The notes below the pieces were generated by a model. The model saw only the letters and a program-made list of their open reading frames with translations. It had not been told where the DNA came from and did no database searches. A DNA stretch of 64,000 nucleotides from Paralithodes platypus. Lineage: Eukaryota; Arthropoda; Malacostraca; Decapoda; Lithodidae. Shown here in pieces: positions 21,521 through 31,834 of this stretch. The stretch covers positions 22,807,008 to 22,871,007 of the forward strand of contig CM064501.1 in assembly GCA_032716605.1 (NCBI GenBank), in the 5' to 3' direction. Numbering within the stretch: the first letter of the stretch is position 1; every line of letters begins with the position of its first letter. The position numbers and the translations under genes were made by a program.

Positions 21521-21794
21521 CAACAACAGACCTAGTGACCCTTCTAGGTTGCTTGTCCTCCAAAACACTGAGGATCAAGTGTCCAAACAGTGGTTTAGAG
21601 TGGGTAAGGGAACATTGGAAAGGGAATTACTGCCCTGGAACTAATGTCCGTGGCAGGATTAGGAAGTTAGTAGGGGACAGATGGGTTAGTAACTGAGGGG
21701 GGGATAAAATAAAGTTATTCATTTACAAACGCAGTCAGTCGCGGGTTTGATGCGAGATATTTGTCTAGGCGGAGTTTAAATGAAAGGAGGTGGT
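21521..21794. other. Short stretch without recognised feature
   Basis: It lies between the LINE tail and the 3' end of the CR1-type LINE. An 11-bp direct repeat (AAGGAGTACAA, about 21489-21510) sits at its left border. Nothing else can be supported. Confidence 0.4.
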
Positions 21795-22009
21795 ATAAGA
21801 ACATAAGAACATAAGAAAATGGGAGTCTGCAGAAAGCCGATTGGCCCAAGCAAGGCAGATCCCTGTCCCACACAACCCCAATTACAAAGCCCAATTATAG
21901 GCTCAACACACCAATACCCTGAGGATCATCCTACCAAAACGGTTAGAGATTAACGCAGGATTACGGGGGTCTGCAGAGCGCTGATTGGCCCAACCCGGCT
22001 GATCCCCCT

Positions 22010-23533
22010 TCACACCCAACCCTTCTCGTCCATATGCTTATCCAATTTTATCTTAAAGCTCCCTATCGTTCTTGATCCCACTATATCACTTGGTAGCCTA
22101 TTCCACCCATCTACAACTCTGTTACCAAACCAATATTTGCCTATATCTTTTCTGAAACGAAATTTATCTAATTTGAAACCATTGGTACGAGTTCTTTCGC
22201 TATCACTGAGCTTTAGTACATTTGTCATGTCCCCTTTGTTAATCCCACTAACCCACTTGAACACCTCTATCATATCCCCTCTAACTCTGCGTCTCTCTAA
22301 CGAATGTAAACCTAATTTCTTCAACCTTTCTTCATACGGAAAATTTCTAATATTATGGATAATTTTTGTCATTCTACGCTGAACTCTCTCCAATGAATCT
22401 ATGTCCATTCTGTAATAAGGACACCAAAATTGGACAGCATAATCCATATGGGGTCTCACTAATGACAAGTAAAGTTTTAAGATAACATCAGCAGTTCTGT
22501 TACTCACACTCCTAGAGATGAACCCGAGAATCCTGTTTGCCTTATTACGAACGCTTATACACTGTTTTCTAGGCTTCAAATCATTGCTAACAAACACACC
22601 TAGATCTTTCTCGCAGTCTGAATTTTCTAATTCTAAATTACCTAGTTTATATTTAACATTTGTTTGCATCTTCCCTATCTTTAATACCTTGCATTTGTCA
22701 ATGTTAAACTTCATCTGCCAATTTACTGACCATTCATGTAAGGTATCTAGATCCCTTTGGAGGCACTCTATATCGCTATCTGAATCAATTGATCTCCCCA
22801 TTTTATCGTCTGCGAATTTACTTATCCTACTAGTTATACCCAAATCTAGGTCATTTATGTATATAAGAAACAACAGGGGACCTAATACCGATCCCTGGGG
22901 GACACCACTTTTGACTGCTCCCCACTCTGACTTGGTACCATTTATGCTGACTCTCTGTTTCCTACCAATTAGCCATGACCTAATCCATCCCAACAACGAC
23001 CCTCCTATTCCATGTGCCTCAACCTTTCTCATCAATCTCTCATGAGGGACTCTGTCGAAAGCTTTACTGAAATCTAAATATATTATATCATATGACTTGT
23101 CACTATCTACTGCTTCATATACCTCTGAGAAAAAGCTAAGCAAATTAGTAAGGCAAGAACGTCCCTGAGTGAATCCATGCTGAGAAGAATTTATTAAGTT
23201 AAATTTTACTAAGTGACTTCTAATTTTCCTAGCAATAATGGACTCTAGCAACTTTCCTATGATTGATGTGAGACTAATGGGACGGTAATTGGATGCTACC
23301 GATTTATCACCTTTTTTGAAGATCGGAACTACATTTGCAAGCTTCCAAGCTTCTGGAACTAAACCTGTTTCTAATGACTTGTTAAATAAAAATGCTAATG
23401 GGCTACTTAACTCGTCTCTGCATTCTTTTAATACTCTAGCATATACCTCGTCAGGACCAGGCGATTTTTGAGGTTTCAGTCTGTCAATTTCCTTAAGCAC
23501 ATCATTTCTACTTATACTAACTGTACTTAACAT
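22010..23533 (-). CDS. CR1-type reverse transcriptase
   Basis: This 507-codon open frame contains RT motifs in order: LKPQKSPGPDEVYARVLK, NVVPIFKKGDKSVASNYRPI, QHGFTQGRSCLTNLL, YLDFSKAFDRVPHERL, SGVPQGSVLGPLLFLIYIND and KFADDKMG. It then has the thumb (DLDTLHEWSVNWQMKFN...KC) and the C-terminal CR1 region (FWCPYYRMDIDSLERVQRR...LGLHSLERRR...W.R....FGNRVVDGWNRLP). FADD keeps both catalytic Asp residues. The first in-frame ATG at 23533 is downstream of the endonuclease in a longer original ORF2, so this is the C-terminal part of ORF2 and not a separate gene. Confidence 0.9.
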   Translation of the reverse strand: MLSTVSISRNDVLKEIDRLKPQKSPGPDEVYARVLKECRDELSSPLAFLFNKSLETGLVPEAWKLANVVPIFKKGDKSVASNYRPISLTSIIGKLLESIIARKIRSHLVKFNLINSSQHGFTQGRSCLTNLLSFFSEVYEAVDSDKSYDIIYLDFSKAFDRVPHERLMRKVEAHGIGGSLLGWIRSWLIGRKQRVSINGTKSEWGAVKSGVPQGSVLGPLLFLIYINDLDLGITSRISKFADDKMGRSIDSDSDIECLQRDLDTLHEWSVNWQMKFNIDKCKVLKIGKMQTNVKYKLGNLELENSDCEKDLGVFVSNDLKPRKQCISVRNKANRILGFISRSVSNRTADVILKLYLSLVRPHMDYAVQFWCPYYRMDIDSLERVQRRMTKIIHNIRNFPYEERLKKLGLHSLERRRVRGDMIEVFKWVSGINKGDMTNVLKLSDSERTRTNGFKLDKFRFRKDIGKYWFGNRVVDGWNRLPSDIVGSRTIGSFKIKLDKHMDEKGWV

Positions 23534-24745
23534 TTTCTATACTATCACTATATACCATATTGACTTCTGGAATCTGTGCCAAATTTTCATTAGTGAAAAC
23601 GGGAAGAAACTGACTATTTAATGTACTGCACATTTCTAAATCATTTTCTGTTATTTCTCCTATTGAAGTTTTTAGGGGGCCTATTACATCTCTAACTTTA
23701 GATTTATATAGTTGGTAAAAAGCTTTAGGGTTATTTTTTGAGTCACTGGCTATCCTTATTTCATAATTTCTTTTTGCTTTCCTGATTTCCTTTTTGACCT
23801 GTCTTGATAGAGTCTGATAGTATATATGTAAATGATTTTCACCTTTCTTTATTTTTCGATATATTCCTTTCTTTTTTCCTATAAGATCTATTGGCTAATT
23901 AGTCATCCATTTTGGTTGGTTCTGCGTCGATCTAAATCTTCTTTTAGGGATATATTTATGTTGAGCATTGTGGAGTGAATCAATAAACTGGTTATATGTA
24001 GGTGGCAAGTTTAACTCTGGCATATCCTGACTTAATTGCTTAACAATAGGGTCCACCCTTAAGTCTCTTCTTAGCCCACCATAATCGGCTTTTCTGAAAT
24101 CTGGGATAAGTGTCGTATTCTCTTTAGCATTCCCTGTCCATTTTATATTAAAATAAATAGATTTATGATCGCTATTTCCTAGGTGGTCACCAATCTCTAC
24201 ATTATTTATCATATGTTCATTGTTACTGAAACTAAATCAAGAATATTAATACCTCTAGTCGGCGTATCTATGAATTGAAATAAAAAACTATCTTGTACTA
24301 CCTCAATAAACTCTACTGAATCGGAGTCGCCTATTTGGTGCTGCCAATCAATGTTCGGAAAATTAAAATCCCCCATAATGCACACATTGCTAAACCTTGA
24401 TGCTATTTTAATTTCCTCCCATAACGATGTTCCGCCATTTCACTCATATTAGGCGGTCTAAAATCCAATACTATGGTCTCACTACCTTCGTTAACCTCTA
24501 CCCAAACACTTTCATTATCATTATTTAGTCTAATACCTGATTTAATACAGCTTTTTAATGTACTCCTGACAAACACTGCTATACCCCCGCCCCTCCTACT
24601 TGTTCGGTCATATTTAAACAAACTATATCCTGGAATATCAAATTCTGCTAAAAAATGCCTAGATTCTGATATTAATCCACGTTTCAGTTAGCGCTATTAT
24701 GTCTATATTTTCTGTGCTAACGAATGCTCTAAGTTCGTTCATTTT
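23534..24745 (-). pseudogene. CR1 ORF2: APE-type endonuclease and linker, frameshifted
   Basis: Endonuclease landmarks can be read in several phases: ALTETWI (near 24670), RRGGGIAVFVR (near 24590), MGDFNFPNIDW (near 24370), ILDLV and SDHKSIYF (near 24170). The linker toward RT reads as KWMTN followed by a stop and a basic RNYEIRIA-like stretch. The order and motifs match the APE endonuclease of CR1 elements. At least three frame changes or stops inactivate it. Confidence 0.8.
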
Positions 24746-25131
24746 GTTACTTTGTTTGTTTGTTTTGTTTGTTTTGTAGAAGTTTAGGTGACAATCACCA
24801 CGGTCGATCTGGGGATCCGCCGCTGATGAGCTCGTCCTGGAATCTTTACGACTCTGTACAGGACTGAACATGCCATTTTTATCGGCAATACCTCAGAGAA
24901 GAGTGTTGAGAGGGGAGAAGGGGTGTTGGAGAGAGAGGAAGGTGTTGGAGTGGCTTTGTTATGTGTGTTTTGTCTGTATACGTCGTCAGGATGTCCCCTG
25001 ACTGGGTGCAAGCATGTGAAACATGCTAGGACGTACTACCGCATCCACTAAATGTCCGCCGTGGCAGGGATTCGATCCCGGGTCTTTCAGATTCACACGC
25101 GAGCGTGCTCACCACTTGACCACCACGGCCT
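24746..25131 (-). mobile_element. tRNA-derived SINE inserted in CR1 ORF2
   Basis: On the minus strand the insert begins with a tRNA-like head of about 75 bases: GCCGTGG at the 5' end can pair with CCACGGC at the head's 3' end. A box-A-like GGTCAAGTGGTGAGC and a box-B-like GGGATCGAATCCC are present. A C/A-rich body follows and the insert ends in an A-rich ACAAAACAAACAAAAC tail. It separates YYTNCRSL from MNELRAFVS of the endonuclease. A clear target duplication was not found. Confidence 0.75.
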
Positions 25132-25371
25132 GTCACATAAACTCCTACAATTTGTATAATATACCCTCAACCTATTACTTTTATTTGCAACTAATTTTCT
25201 ATTGTGTTTAGCTAACTTATTATTTCCTGTTGAACTACTAGCTCTAGACGGAAATTCTACTCTATCAGTATTCTCATCTTTACTATCAGTTACATGTGTA
25301 GTGTTATCGATACTACTATTACACATCACTATATCCGCACTATCTTGACTGATTATTTCTATTTTACTCAC
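25132..25371 (-). pseudogene. CR1 ORF2 N terminus
   Basis: This short frame (start near 25371) encodes an acidic, low-complexity lead followed by NKSNRLRVYYTNCRSL, the first conserved strand of the APE endonuclease. It is cut there by the SINE. The rest of the endonuclease resumes at about 24745. Confidence 0.7.
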
Positions 25372-25436
25372 TGGTTTGTCACATGAAGTACCTGCTCCAT
25401 ATGGAGACAGTATTTTACTTACACACCCAGGTTTTT

Positions 25437-26332
25437 TTAACGAAACCCCGCAACAATCTTGTCGAGTGAGCTGGCCAAGGTCGAAACTCCTAGTCGAGAG
25501 AGATGTACTCCATCCTGGGCATACAGTTCATCCTTACCATAAAAGAGGGACCAGTTATCCAGGAATGGAATAGTATTTGCCTTGCAATACTTCTCCAGCC
25601 GGCTATTTACACCAATAGCCCTGGAGGACCATTCCTTCCTTACCCCTCTTCTAGGCAGGATACTGTTTACCACAGGAACTCCACCTTTTTCCTTGATCCT
25701 CTCCAACATTTCCTGATACTTGGAGAGCAACTCCTCAGTCCTGCATCTCCATATGTCGTTGCTCCCTGCATTGAGGAAGATGATGGGGTCCTCCCCACTC
25801 ACTTCCAGGACAGCATCTATCTTCTCAGCCACCCTCCCGACTCCGGCACCAGGCACGCAGACAACTTTACCAACCTGAGTGTTTGTTGCCCTGCCAAGGT
25901 ATCTAACCACTGAATCACCGACAATGAAAACAGACTTAGCTTTTTCCTTTTGTCGGCGTGTAGCTGCAGTTGTTGCAGCAACAGCAGCAGACTCCCCCCC
26001 CCCCCCTCCCCTCTCACTGCCTCGATGATCGCCACTTCATCGCCATCACTCTCATCAGCCAAGGTGCTGAAGTTGTTGTGGGTCTTGACTGGCTGCCTTT
26101 TCAGCTTGCAGGCTGTTGCACTAGTTGACACCACTTTCCAAGGGGCTTCACGATCCCTGGGAACACTTCCGGTAGCCTCACACTTCTTCTCCGCCATAGC
26201 TAGTCTCAAGGCCAAATTTTCATCTTTGAGACACTGAATCTCCTGCTCCACACTCTCCAGTCTTTCTTGCAAAGCAAGACAAAGCTGGAGAGTATGGGAG
26301 GAGACAGCAGACTCATCAACAACAGCCATCAC
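25437..26332 (-). pseudogene. CR1 ORF1 with coiled coil and SGNH-type esterase domain
   Basis: The frame begins at ATG 26332 with a heptad-like segment (LCLALQERLESVEQEIQCLK and on to about residue 50). It runs to a run of 13 C near 25990-26002, where it shifts phase into the frame ending at 25437. That second frame reads as a lipase/esterase-like domain: IFLNAGSNDIWR (block with the oxyanion Gly and Asn), VVNSILPRRGVRKEW and DGVHLSRLG (the catalytic Asp-His block). Esterase-type ORF1 proteins are known from CR1-clade LINEs, where they are thought to act in RNP formation or membrane contact. The catalytic Ser block near VGDSVVRYLG can be read just before 25910. Confidence 0.8.
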
Positions 26333-26389
26333 TAAGAAAGTTCACTAGGACCTCACTAAGGGTAAACCGGTACACTAGCGGTCACTGGG

Positions 26390-26533
26390 GACGTCCGCAC
26401 TGGTCAAGGGTCAGAGGGCAACTGGGATAGCTCTGAGGAACACTGATTATTATAGTAGCGATAGAATAGCGAGAGAGATGCAACATTGCGGCGGAGAGAG
26501 AGAGATTGCAGAGAGTTGGTGAGTGGACGGGAG
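26390..26533 (-). pseudogene. LINE-B C-terminal tail, distal to MITE-1b
   Basis: The minus strand reads RPLTNSLQSLSLRRNVASLS then LFYRYY, the tail motif shared with the LINE at 10290-10670 (SIRRNVASLALFYRYF). It directly continues KAFRIIN from the other side of MITE-1b. Coding is lost by about 26390, near the CR1 5' end. Confidence 0.7.
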
Positions 26534-26537
26534 TTAA

Positions 26538-27017
26538 CCCTTAAAAAGCGGCTCACCACTTAAGTCGAGTTAAATAAAGCTGGACTATGTGGCGGCGCTC
26601 GACATAGGTCGAGTGGCAATTTCAGCACGTAATGTGGCTGAGAGAGAGAGACAAGTGGTGGCAGGAGACTAGCGAGCGTATGACTGCTCCAGACCACCGC
26701 GGCGAACCTACTGACACAAATCTCAGCTCCCTCCTCCCTCTCTCACTCGCTACATACTCAATTATGTACCGAAAGTACCGAATTACCTGCTTTTTGCACT
26801 CGCGTTGCACGGTTATTGCAAGAAAACTATCCATCATACAAGGATCGTTATGGTGTCATTCGAAAGCTCTGTTTATGCCCTTTCAGGGATAGATACTTGT
26901 TTTACGTTCTGGGTCTTATTTAGGCATGAAAATGATCACGTAAACAGCCCTATTTTGGCTAAAAACACCCCGCTGGGCGGTACACATAAATAAACCGCAT
27001 AGGCCGCTCGTAAGGTG
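26538..27017 (+). mobile_element. MITE-1 copy b (480 bp) inside LINE-B
   Basis: TTAA flanks lie at 26534-26537 and 27018-27021. The copy has exactly the same length as copy a at 1247-1726 and is inverted relative to it. The terminal repeat reads CCCTTAAAAAGCGGC on the left and CACCTTACGAGCGGC inward from the right. Because it splits collinear LINE coding sequence, the boundaries are certain. No transposase frame. Confidence 0.9.
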
Positions 27018-27021
27018 TTAA

Positions 27022-27199
27022 TGATCCGAAAGGCCTTCCTTTCAACCTTGTCTAGGAGAGCGGTGTGAGAGGAACCTCCCCACACATGTGAACAATACTC
27101 AATACAAGGGCGCACTATGCCCCTGTACAGAGCAAGAAGCTGTGCAGGGGAAAAGAACCCCCTAAGGCGGTTGAGCACACCCAGCTTCTGGGAGGCTGC
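27022..27199 (-). pseudogene. LINE-B RT C-terminal segment
   Basis: The fragment encodes SQKLGVLNRLRGFFSPAQLL, then ALYRGIVRPCIEYCSHVWGG and a SSHTALLDKVERKAFRIIN segment, the conserved region after the RT thumb in I/Jockey-type LINEs. The upstream RT continues beyond the solo LTR at 29073, and the downstream tail beyond MITE-1b at 26533. Confidence 0.85.
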
Positions 27200-27204
27200 C
27201 TTAG

Positions 27205-29067
27205 TGTATCATCATCCTATGATTGGCCATGATGATAATGTGTTCACGAGTTAACTGTATCAACTGTACATATATTTGATGGGTTCATTGTTGTATTGGT
27301 GTATGGGTTCATTGGTGTATAAGGTTTCGCATTGAGATTTTGGGTTATTCATTCCTGTAACTAAGATGTATGAATCCCTTGATTTAAGACTTAGGCTATT
27401 GCTTCATATGTAAATGTTCCAAGACAAGTATTGTGTATAGTAGATCTAATAAGCCAAGATTACATTGATGTAATTGTGATCACTAATGAATATATTATTT
27501 ATATATGTGTTAGATATTCATGGGCATTCACCATTATTGGTTCATGTATTAGAAAATATGATTAGTGTGTATATGTAATTTGGTTCAGTTATGACTCAAG
27601 GAGTCGTTTGTTTCGGACTTATAATTTAGCGCTTGTCACAAGTCATTTGTTTATATTGCTGCGCAATGTAGGTGAGTTGTTCCTTTTCTTCATTTCTTCT
27701 TTCATAAGTTCGCAGCTTGTCGTGGGTGTTGGCGGGGTCACGGAGCTACCTTGGTGTTGTGTCAGTAATTTTCGCTATTTATTTGTTAATGGTTCCTGGT
27801 ATATTGTCTTATCAATTTACCTTATTGTTGTGTTTGAAACTTACAACATTATTGATTTAACATCTAGAATTTAAGTTTCAGGTTTGTTGTGATGTAGACT
27901 AGTCATAGATAATATATAATTATCAATGCTAGTATACTAAAAGACTTGAGCGTAAAACTTGTGATCATTTAGTTATTAAAGTTTCCTCGCCATATCCACA
28001 TTCCAGTATTTGCGGTGTCGACTGTACCCTTTCGTCTGCCATGGTTCCCGAGGGTGTCTGATTGTTAATGCGATTCACTTAAGTTTATGGAAGGGCCATA
28101 ATGTAAGTAAACTTCTTATTGTACCTTGTTAAGTGATATCAATATTTTCCTTGCATGTAAAACTTGTCGGGTCTATTTGACATTGATTATAATTATGATT
28201 AACATGCATTAAGTAGTAATTCGTTATCAGGTCATTGTTAACTTTACAGTAGTCTACTTTAGTCTCTTCTTAATTTTGTAAAGCCTTTAGTGAACATTGA
28301 TTTAGGGAATTGTTAGTGTGGTACCCTGCAGTGAAAGGCGTCTTTATAAACTCAATGATTTGGACTAGTGTTGTACGGTCGAGCTAATAAGTTGCGTATC
28401 GGGTGTCATTGTGATTGGCTCGCTGTGTTGTCTGTCGAAGTGTTGGATGGGTTGGTTGAGTGTGGGACTATACTTGTATATCGCAATTGATATGAATAAA
28501 TCAAGTTATATGTTGCTGATGCCAATTGTTGGTCAGAATATGATTGGTGACGATGCATCGCTTATTAGGCCGATTGTGCACAGATGTATTTAGGTATTTA
28601 TTCGTACTATGAAGAGTTAATTTATCTATAGACGGTGTGTTCTGGTGTATTAGGTACTCCCTTAGCATTTACTTGGTTTGCGTATTTGTCACATTACTTG
28701 TTAAGAGATCTTTATTATTTATTGGGTTACTATTTACCTTTTGTACAGTCGTGGTCATGATTTCTTATTGGCCCTGTGAGGCGTGAGGTAAATTTAGTCT
28801 TGTCAATAGCCTAGGACTTTAATCTTGGGTTTGGGCATTATATCGGTATAGTTCGACAGTGTAGCTTCCTCGTACCTCCTAAGTTTGTCCAACTATTCTG
28901 GTTCATGACTGTACTTTGGTGGTTTTGGGCTGTTTACTTCTAGACTAGGTAGTGTGAAAATGAAGCATGTATATTTAGAACAGTGGAATTTATTGTATTG
29001 ATATTTCAGGTTGAAGCTTTTCGAATAAAGACTGCAACTGCCCTTGTGTTTCCTGGTGAATCCTACA
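27205..29067 (+). mobile_element. Solo LTR F (1.86 kb), TG...CA, 5-bp target duplication CTTAG
   Basis: The insert starts TGTATCATCATCC and ends GTGAATCCTACA, flanked by CTTAG at 27200-27204 and 29068-29072. A polyadenylation signal AATAAA (29024-29029) lies 38 bp from the 3' end, as expected for an LTR read on the plus strand. It interrupts LINE-B between SLAK and AASQKLG with no loss of LINE sequence. There is no internal coding region. No other copy is in the window. A 5-bp duplication and TG...CA ends suit a Gypsy- or Bel-type LTR. Confidence 0.8.
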
Positions 29068-29072
29068 CTTAG

Positions 29073-29993
29073 CAAGACTGGTAATATGGTCCTTCCAAAT
29101 GAGAGCAGAAGAAAAAGAGACACCAAGAATATTGAGAGAAGATGAAGGGTTGATTTTTGTATTGTTGAAGAATAAGGGATAGTCCGCTGGGAGATCCTGA
29201 CGGGTAGATAGATGGAGAAATTGGGTTTTGGAAGCATTAAAGTTAACAAGGTTTTCTCTGCCCCAATTGGAAATAGTATTTAGATCAGAATTTAAGAGTT
29301 GTATGGTTTCATTAAGTTTGTCGTTGAGGGATTGCTGGCTGGGGCATTCTCAAAAAGTAATGGAGTAGTGTAAGGTTGAGTCGTCTGGTCTGCGTATGAA
29401 TGGATGGGAATTTAGGTACAGTTAAGGAGATAATTTATAAAAATTAGAAAGAGAATAGGAGATAGGACAGAGCCCTGAGGAACACCGGAGTTTATAGGGT
29501 GAGGAAGTGAACAATGGCCGTCCACAACCGCGGCTATGGAACGGCCGGAAAGGAAATTAGAGACAAAGGCACAGATGGAGGGATAGAAACCGAAGGAGGG
29601 TAGTTTAGAAATTAAAGATTTATGCCAGACTCTATCGAAGGCTTTCGATATGTCTAGTGCAATAGAAAAAGTCTCACCGAAGTCCCGAAAGGAGGATGAC
29701 CAAGAGTTAGTAAGATATGAAAGAAGATCACCAGTAGAGCGACCCTTAAGGAAGCCATACTGGCGATCTGAGAGCAGATTATGAGAAGAGAAATGCTTAA
29801 GAAATTTGGAAGCAAGAATAGTTTCAAAAACTTTAGAAAGACAAGAAGTGAGAGCAATTGGACGATAGTTGGAGGGTTGAGAGCGGTCACCCTTCTTTGG
29901 GACAGGTTGAATGTGAGCAAACTTCCAGCATGAAGGGAAGACGTTAGAGGATAGACAGAGACGAAAGAGTTTGCCTAGGCAGGGAGTCGGCAC
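29073..29993 (-). pseudogene. LINE-B reverse transcriptase
   Basis: The main frame (29993-29412) shows AHIQPVPKKGDRSQPSNYRP, RQYGFLKGRSTGDLLSYLT, ALDISKAFDRVWHKSL and SGVPQGSVLSPILFLIFIN. Just downstream a frame change damages the catalytic motif: the region that should read SYADDSTLHYS is RRPDDSTLHYS followed by a stop. The thumb (NFNASKTQFLHLSTRQDLP-like, near 29240) continues to 29073, where the solo LTR begins. Confidence 0.8.
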
Positions 29994-30619
29994 GGAAGCA
30001 CAGTTTTTGAGAACAACAGGAGGAACACCGTCCGGACCGTACGCCTTATTAGTGTTAAGCCCAGAGAGGGTAGAAAGTACATCTTTGAAGAGATTAGGAT
30101 ATTAGGCATAAGTAAGAGAGAGGAGGGCGGAGAGGGAGAAATAGCACCGGAATCATCCAAGGTGGAGTTTCTAGCAAAAGTTTGAGCGAAGAGTTTAGCT
30201 TTGTCAGAGGAAGAAGTGATGGTTGTGCCATCAGAGTGGGAAAGAGGAGGGAAAGACGAGGAAGAGAAATTGTTGGAGAGGTTTTTGGCTAGATGCCAGA
30301 AAGCTTGGGAAGAGCTAGAGTTGGATAGTTCAGTGCATTTATTATTGATGAAAGAGTGTTTGGCAAGTCGAAGAACAGATTTGGCTTGATTCCGGGCAGA
30401 AACATATGAAGAATGAGTCTTGAGTTTTAAGGCGTCGGTACCGTTTGAATGCTTCCTCCTTATTGCGGACAGCAGTAGAACAGGTGTGAGTAAACCAAGA
30501 TTTTTTAGCATTAGTCTGAGAAAAAGAGAATGGAATGTATGCTTCCATGCCTGATAGGATTACCTCGGTAATGCGTTCAGCACTCTCCGAGGGTCCTCGG
30601 CCACGGAAGCAGAAATCAT
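29994..30619 (-). pseudogene. LINE-B endonuclease-RT linker, frameshifted
   Basis: The region reads in several phases. Recognisable parts are SARNQAKSVLRLAKHSFIN, QAFWHLAKNLSNNFSSSSFP, DKAKLFAQTFARNSTLDDSG and PPVVLKNC-like. This corresponds to the stretch between APE endonuclease and RT in I/Jockey-type elements. At least two frameshifts are present. Confidence 0.7.
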
Positions 30620-31561
30620 TCAGGGGAAATCAAAGAAGTACTGCCGAAGAGCCTCCCAGTCGGCAGCGCCAAAGTGCCACAAGCACCGCCGGCTAGGAGG
30701 ATCGGGTGGCCGTACTGGAGAGATAGGACAGGTGACAGAGATAAGTTTATGGTCGGAGGAGCCCAAAGGAGAGAAAAGATCGACAGTATAAGAAGAAGGG
30801 TTAGAAGTTAGAAACAGGTCAAGAATGTTGGTCCGATCTCCGATGCGATCCGGGATACGGGTGGGTTGCTGAACTAAATGCTCTAGGTCATTTAGGATAG
30901 AAAAGACGTAGGCTTGTTCACCAGGTCGATCAGTAGTGTGAGAGGAGAGCCATTGGCGGTGGTGAACGTTGAAATCTCCTAAGATGGAGATTTCTGAGAA
31001 AGGAGAAATGGATAGAATGTGTTCCACTGTAGAGTTTAGATAGTCAAAGAATTTGGGAAAGTTGGTAGAGTTAGGGGAAAGATAGACAGCACAGAAATAT
31101 TTAGTAAGAGAATGACAGGAAAGTTTGAGCCATAAAGTTGAGAATTCAGAGGAGTCTAAATCGGGAACACGAGAGCAAGTGAGTTTGTTGTCCACATATG
31201 CACAACATCTGCCTTTGGCTTTGAAACTAGGATAGAGAAAGTAGGAGGATACAGAGAAGGGGCTGCTGGATGTTGCTACAGACACCTGAGTTTCGGTGAG
31301 GAAGAGAAGATCAGGTTTGTAGGAGGAGAGATGGTGCTCAACAGAGTGAAAGTTAGAGGAAAGTCCACGAATGTTGCAGAAATTAATATAAAGAGTAACA
31401 GGCCGAGGTCCAGGTAATTGTGTGGGGTCGTCAGGGGATGGTCGGTCGGGTGTGGGGGCATTTATGGTCCCTCCCCCTGGGGACTCAGAGGCTGGGCTAG
31501 AATTCATAATTTTTAGTTTTTTTTTAAATTTTGGTGTGGAGGAATGAAGTGTGGTGTACAT
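30620..31561 (-). CDS. LINE-B APE-type endonuclease
   Basis: This 313-codon frame opens with ATG 31561. APE motifs appear in order: [11 protein letters not shown] (about residue 55), [10 protein letters not shown] (about 90), FCAVYLSP (about 155), [14 protein letters not shown] (about 195), ILDLFLTS (about 245) and SSDHKLISV (about 270). Asn, Glu, Asp-x-Asn and Ser-Asp-His residues of the active site are retained. The product would nick target DNA for target-primed reverse transcription, but the RT downstream is broken. The 5' end of the LINE is near 31600. Confidence 0.85.
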   Translation of the reverse strand: MYTTLHSSTPKFKKKLKIMNSSPASESPGGGTINAPTPDRPSPDDPTQLPGPRPVTLYINFCNIRGLSSNFHSVEHHLSSYKPDLLFLTETQVSVATSSSPFSVSSYFLYPSFKAKGRCCAYVDNKLTCSRVPDLDSSEFSTLWLKLSCHSLTKYFCAVYLSPNSTNFPKFFDYLNSTVEHILSISPFSEISILGDFNVHHRQWLSSHTTDRPGEQAYVFSILNDLEHLVQQPTRIPDRIGDRTNILDLFLTSNPSSYTVDLFSPLGSSDHKLISVTCPISPVRPPDPPSRRCLWHFGAADWEALRQYFFDFP

Positions 31562-31754
31562 GTTTAGTGTAGTGAAGTGGATAGGAGGAGGAGGTGTTTG
31601 TGAGAGCTAGCTGGATTGCTCTCAGTGTAAATGAGGCACAAAGAAAATCAGTAAGAGAGGCCAAGCAAATGAAACAGGAGTTCCAGCGACTCTTTATCAC
31701 ATGCCTATAACCTCACCTGGGTCTAGCCCTGATCGATTGGTGCCTACAATCTCC

Positions 31755-31829
31755 CGAAGCGTTTGTTGACGTTCTTAAAACAAAAAAAAAGAACAACAGC
31801 TTGCGTACGATTATACGATATCGGGAAAG
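31755..31829. repeat. Left part of dispersed repeat R, empty for MITE-4
   Basis: The sequence GAAGCGTTTGTTGACGTTC, then TTAA, an A-rich run and CTTGCGTACG...ATATCGGGAAAG also occurs at 52675-53190. There MITE-4 sits in the TTAA. Here the TTAA is unoccupied, but solo LTR B is inserted further right at TAATG. Confidence 0.75.
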
Positions 31830-31834
31830 TAATG

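Larger units (their letters stand above)
21795..26332 (-). mobile_element. CR1-type LINE, nearly full length, interrupted by a SINE
   Basis: On the minus strand it has ORF1 (coiled coil plus SGNH-type esterase), ORF2 with APE-type endonuclease and RT, and a 3' end in tandem ATGTTCTT octamers (21797-21818) instead of poly(A). An octamer-repeat tail and an esterase-bearing ORF1 are characteristic of CR1-clade elements. The copy is broken by frameshifts in ORF1 and in the endonuclease and by a tRNA-derived SINE at about 24746-25131, but the RT frame is intact. Confidence 0.85.
26390..31600 (-). mobile_element. I/Jockey-type LINE (LINE-B), interrupted by MITE-1b and a solo LTR
   Basis: Its pieces are collinear on the minus strand: endonuclease (31561-30620), linker (30619-29994), RT (29993-29073), RT C terminus (27199-27022) and tail (26533-26390). 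Two insertions interrupt it: a solo LTR at 27205-29067 duplicating CTTAG, and MITE-1b at 26538-27017 duplicating TTAA. Setting those aside, the LINE coding runs through both junctions without loss. Frameshifts and a damaged YADD motif show the copy is dead. Confidence 0.8.

Noticed and set aside
25011..25131. Functional tRNA gene
   Set aside because: The tRNA-like head lacks a clean anticodon arm, is followed by a SINE body and A-rich tail, and interrupts LINE coding sequence.
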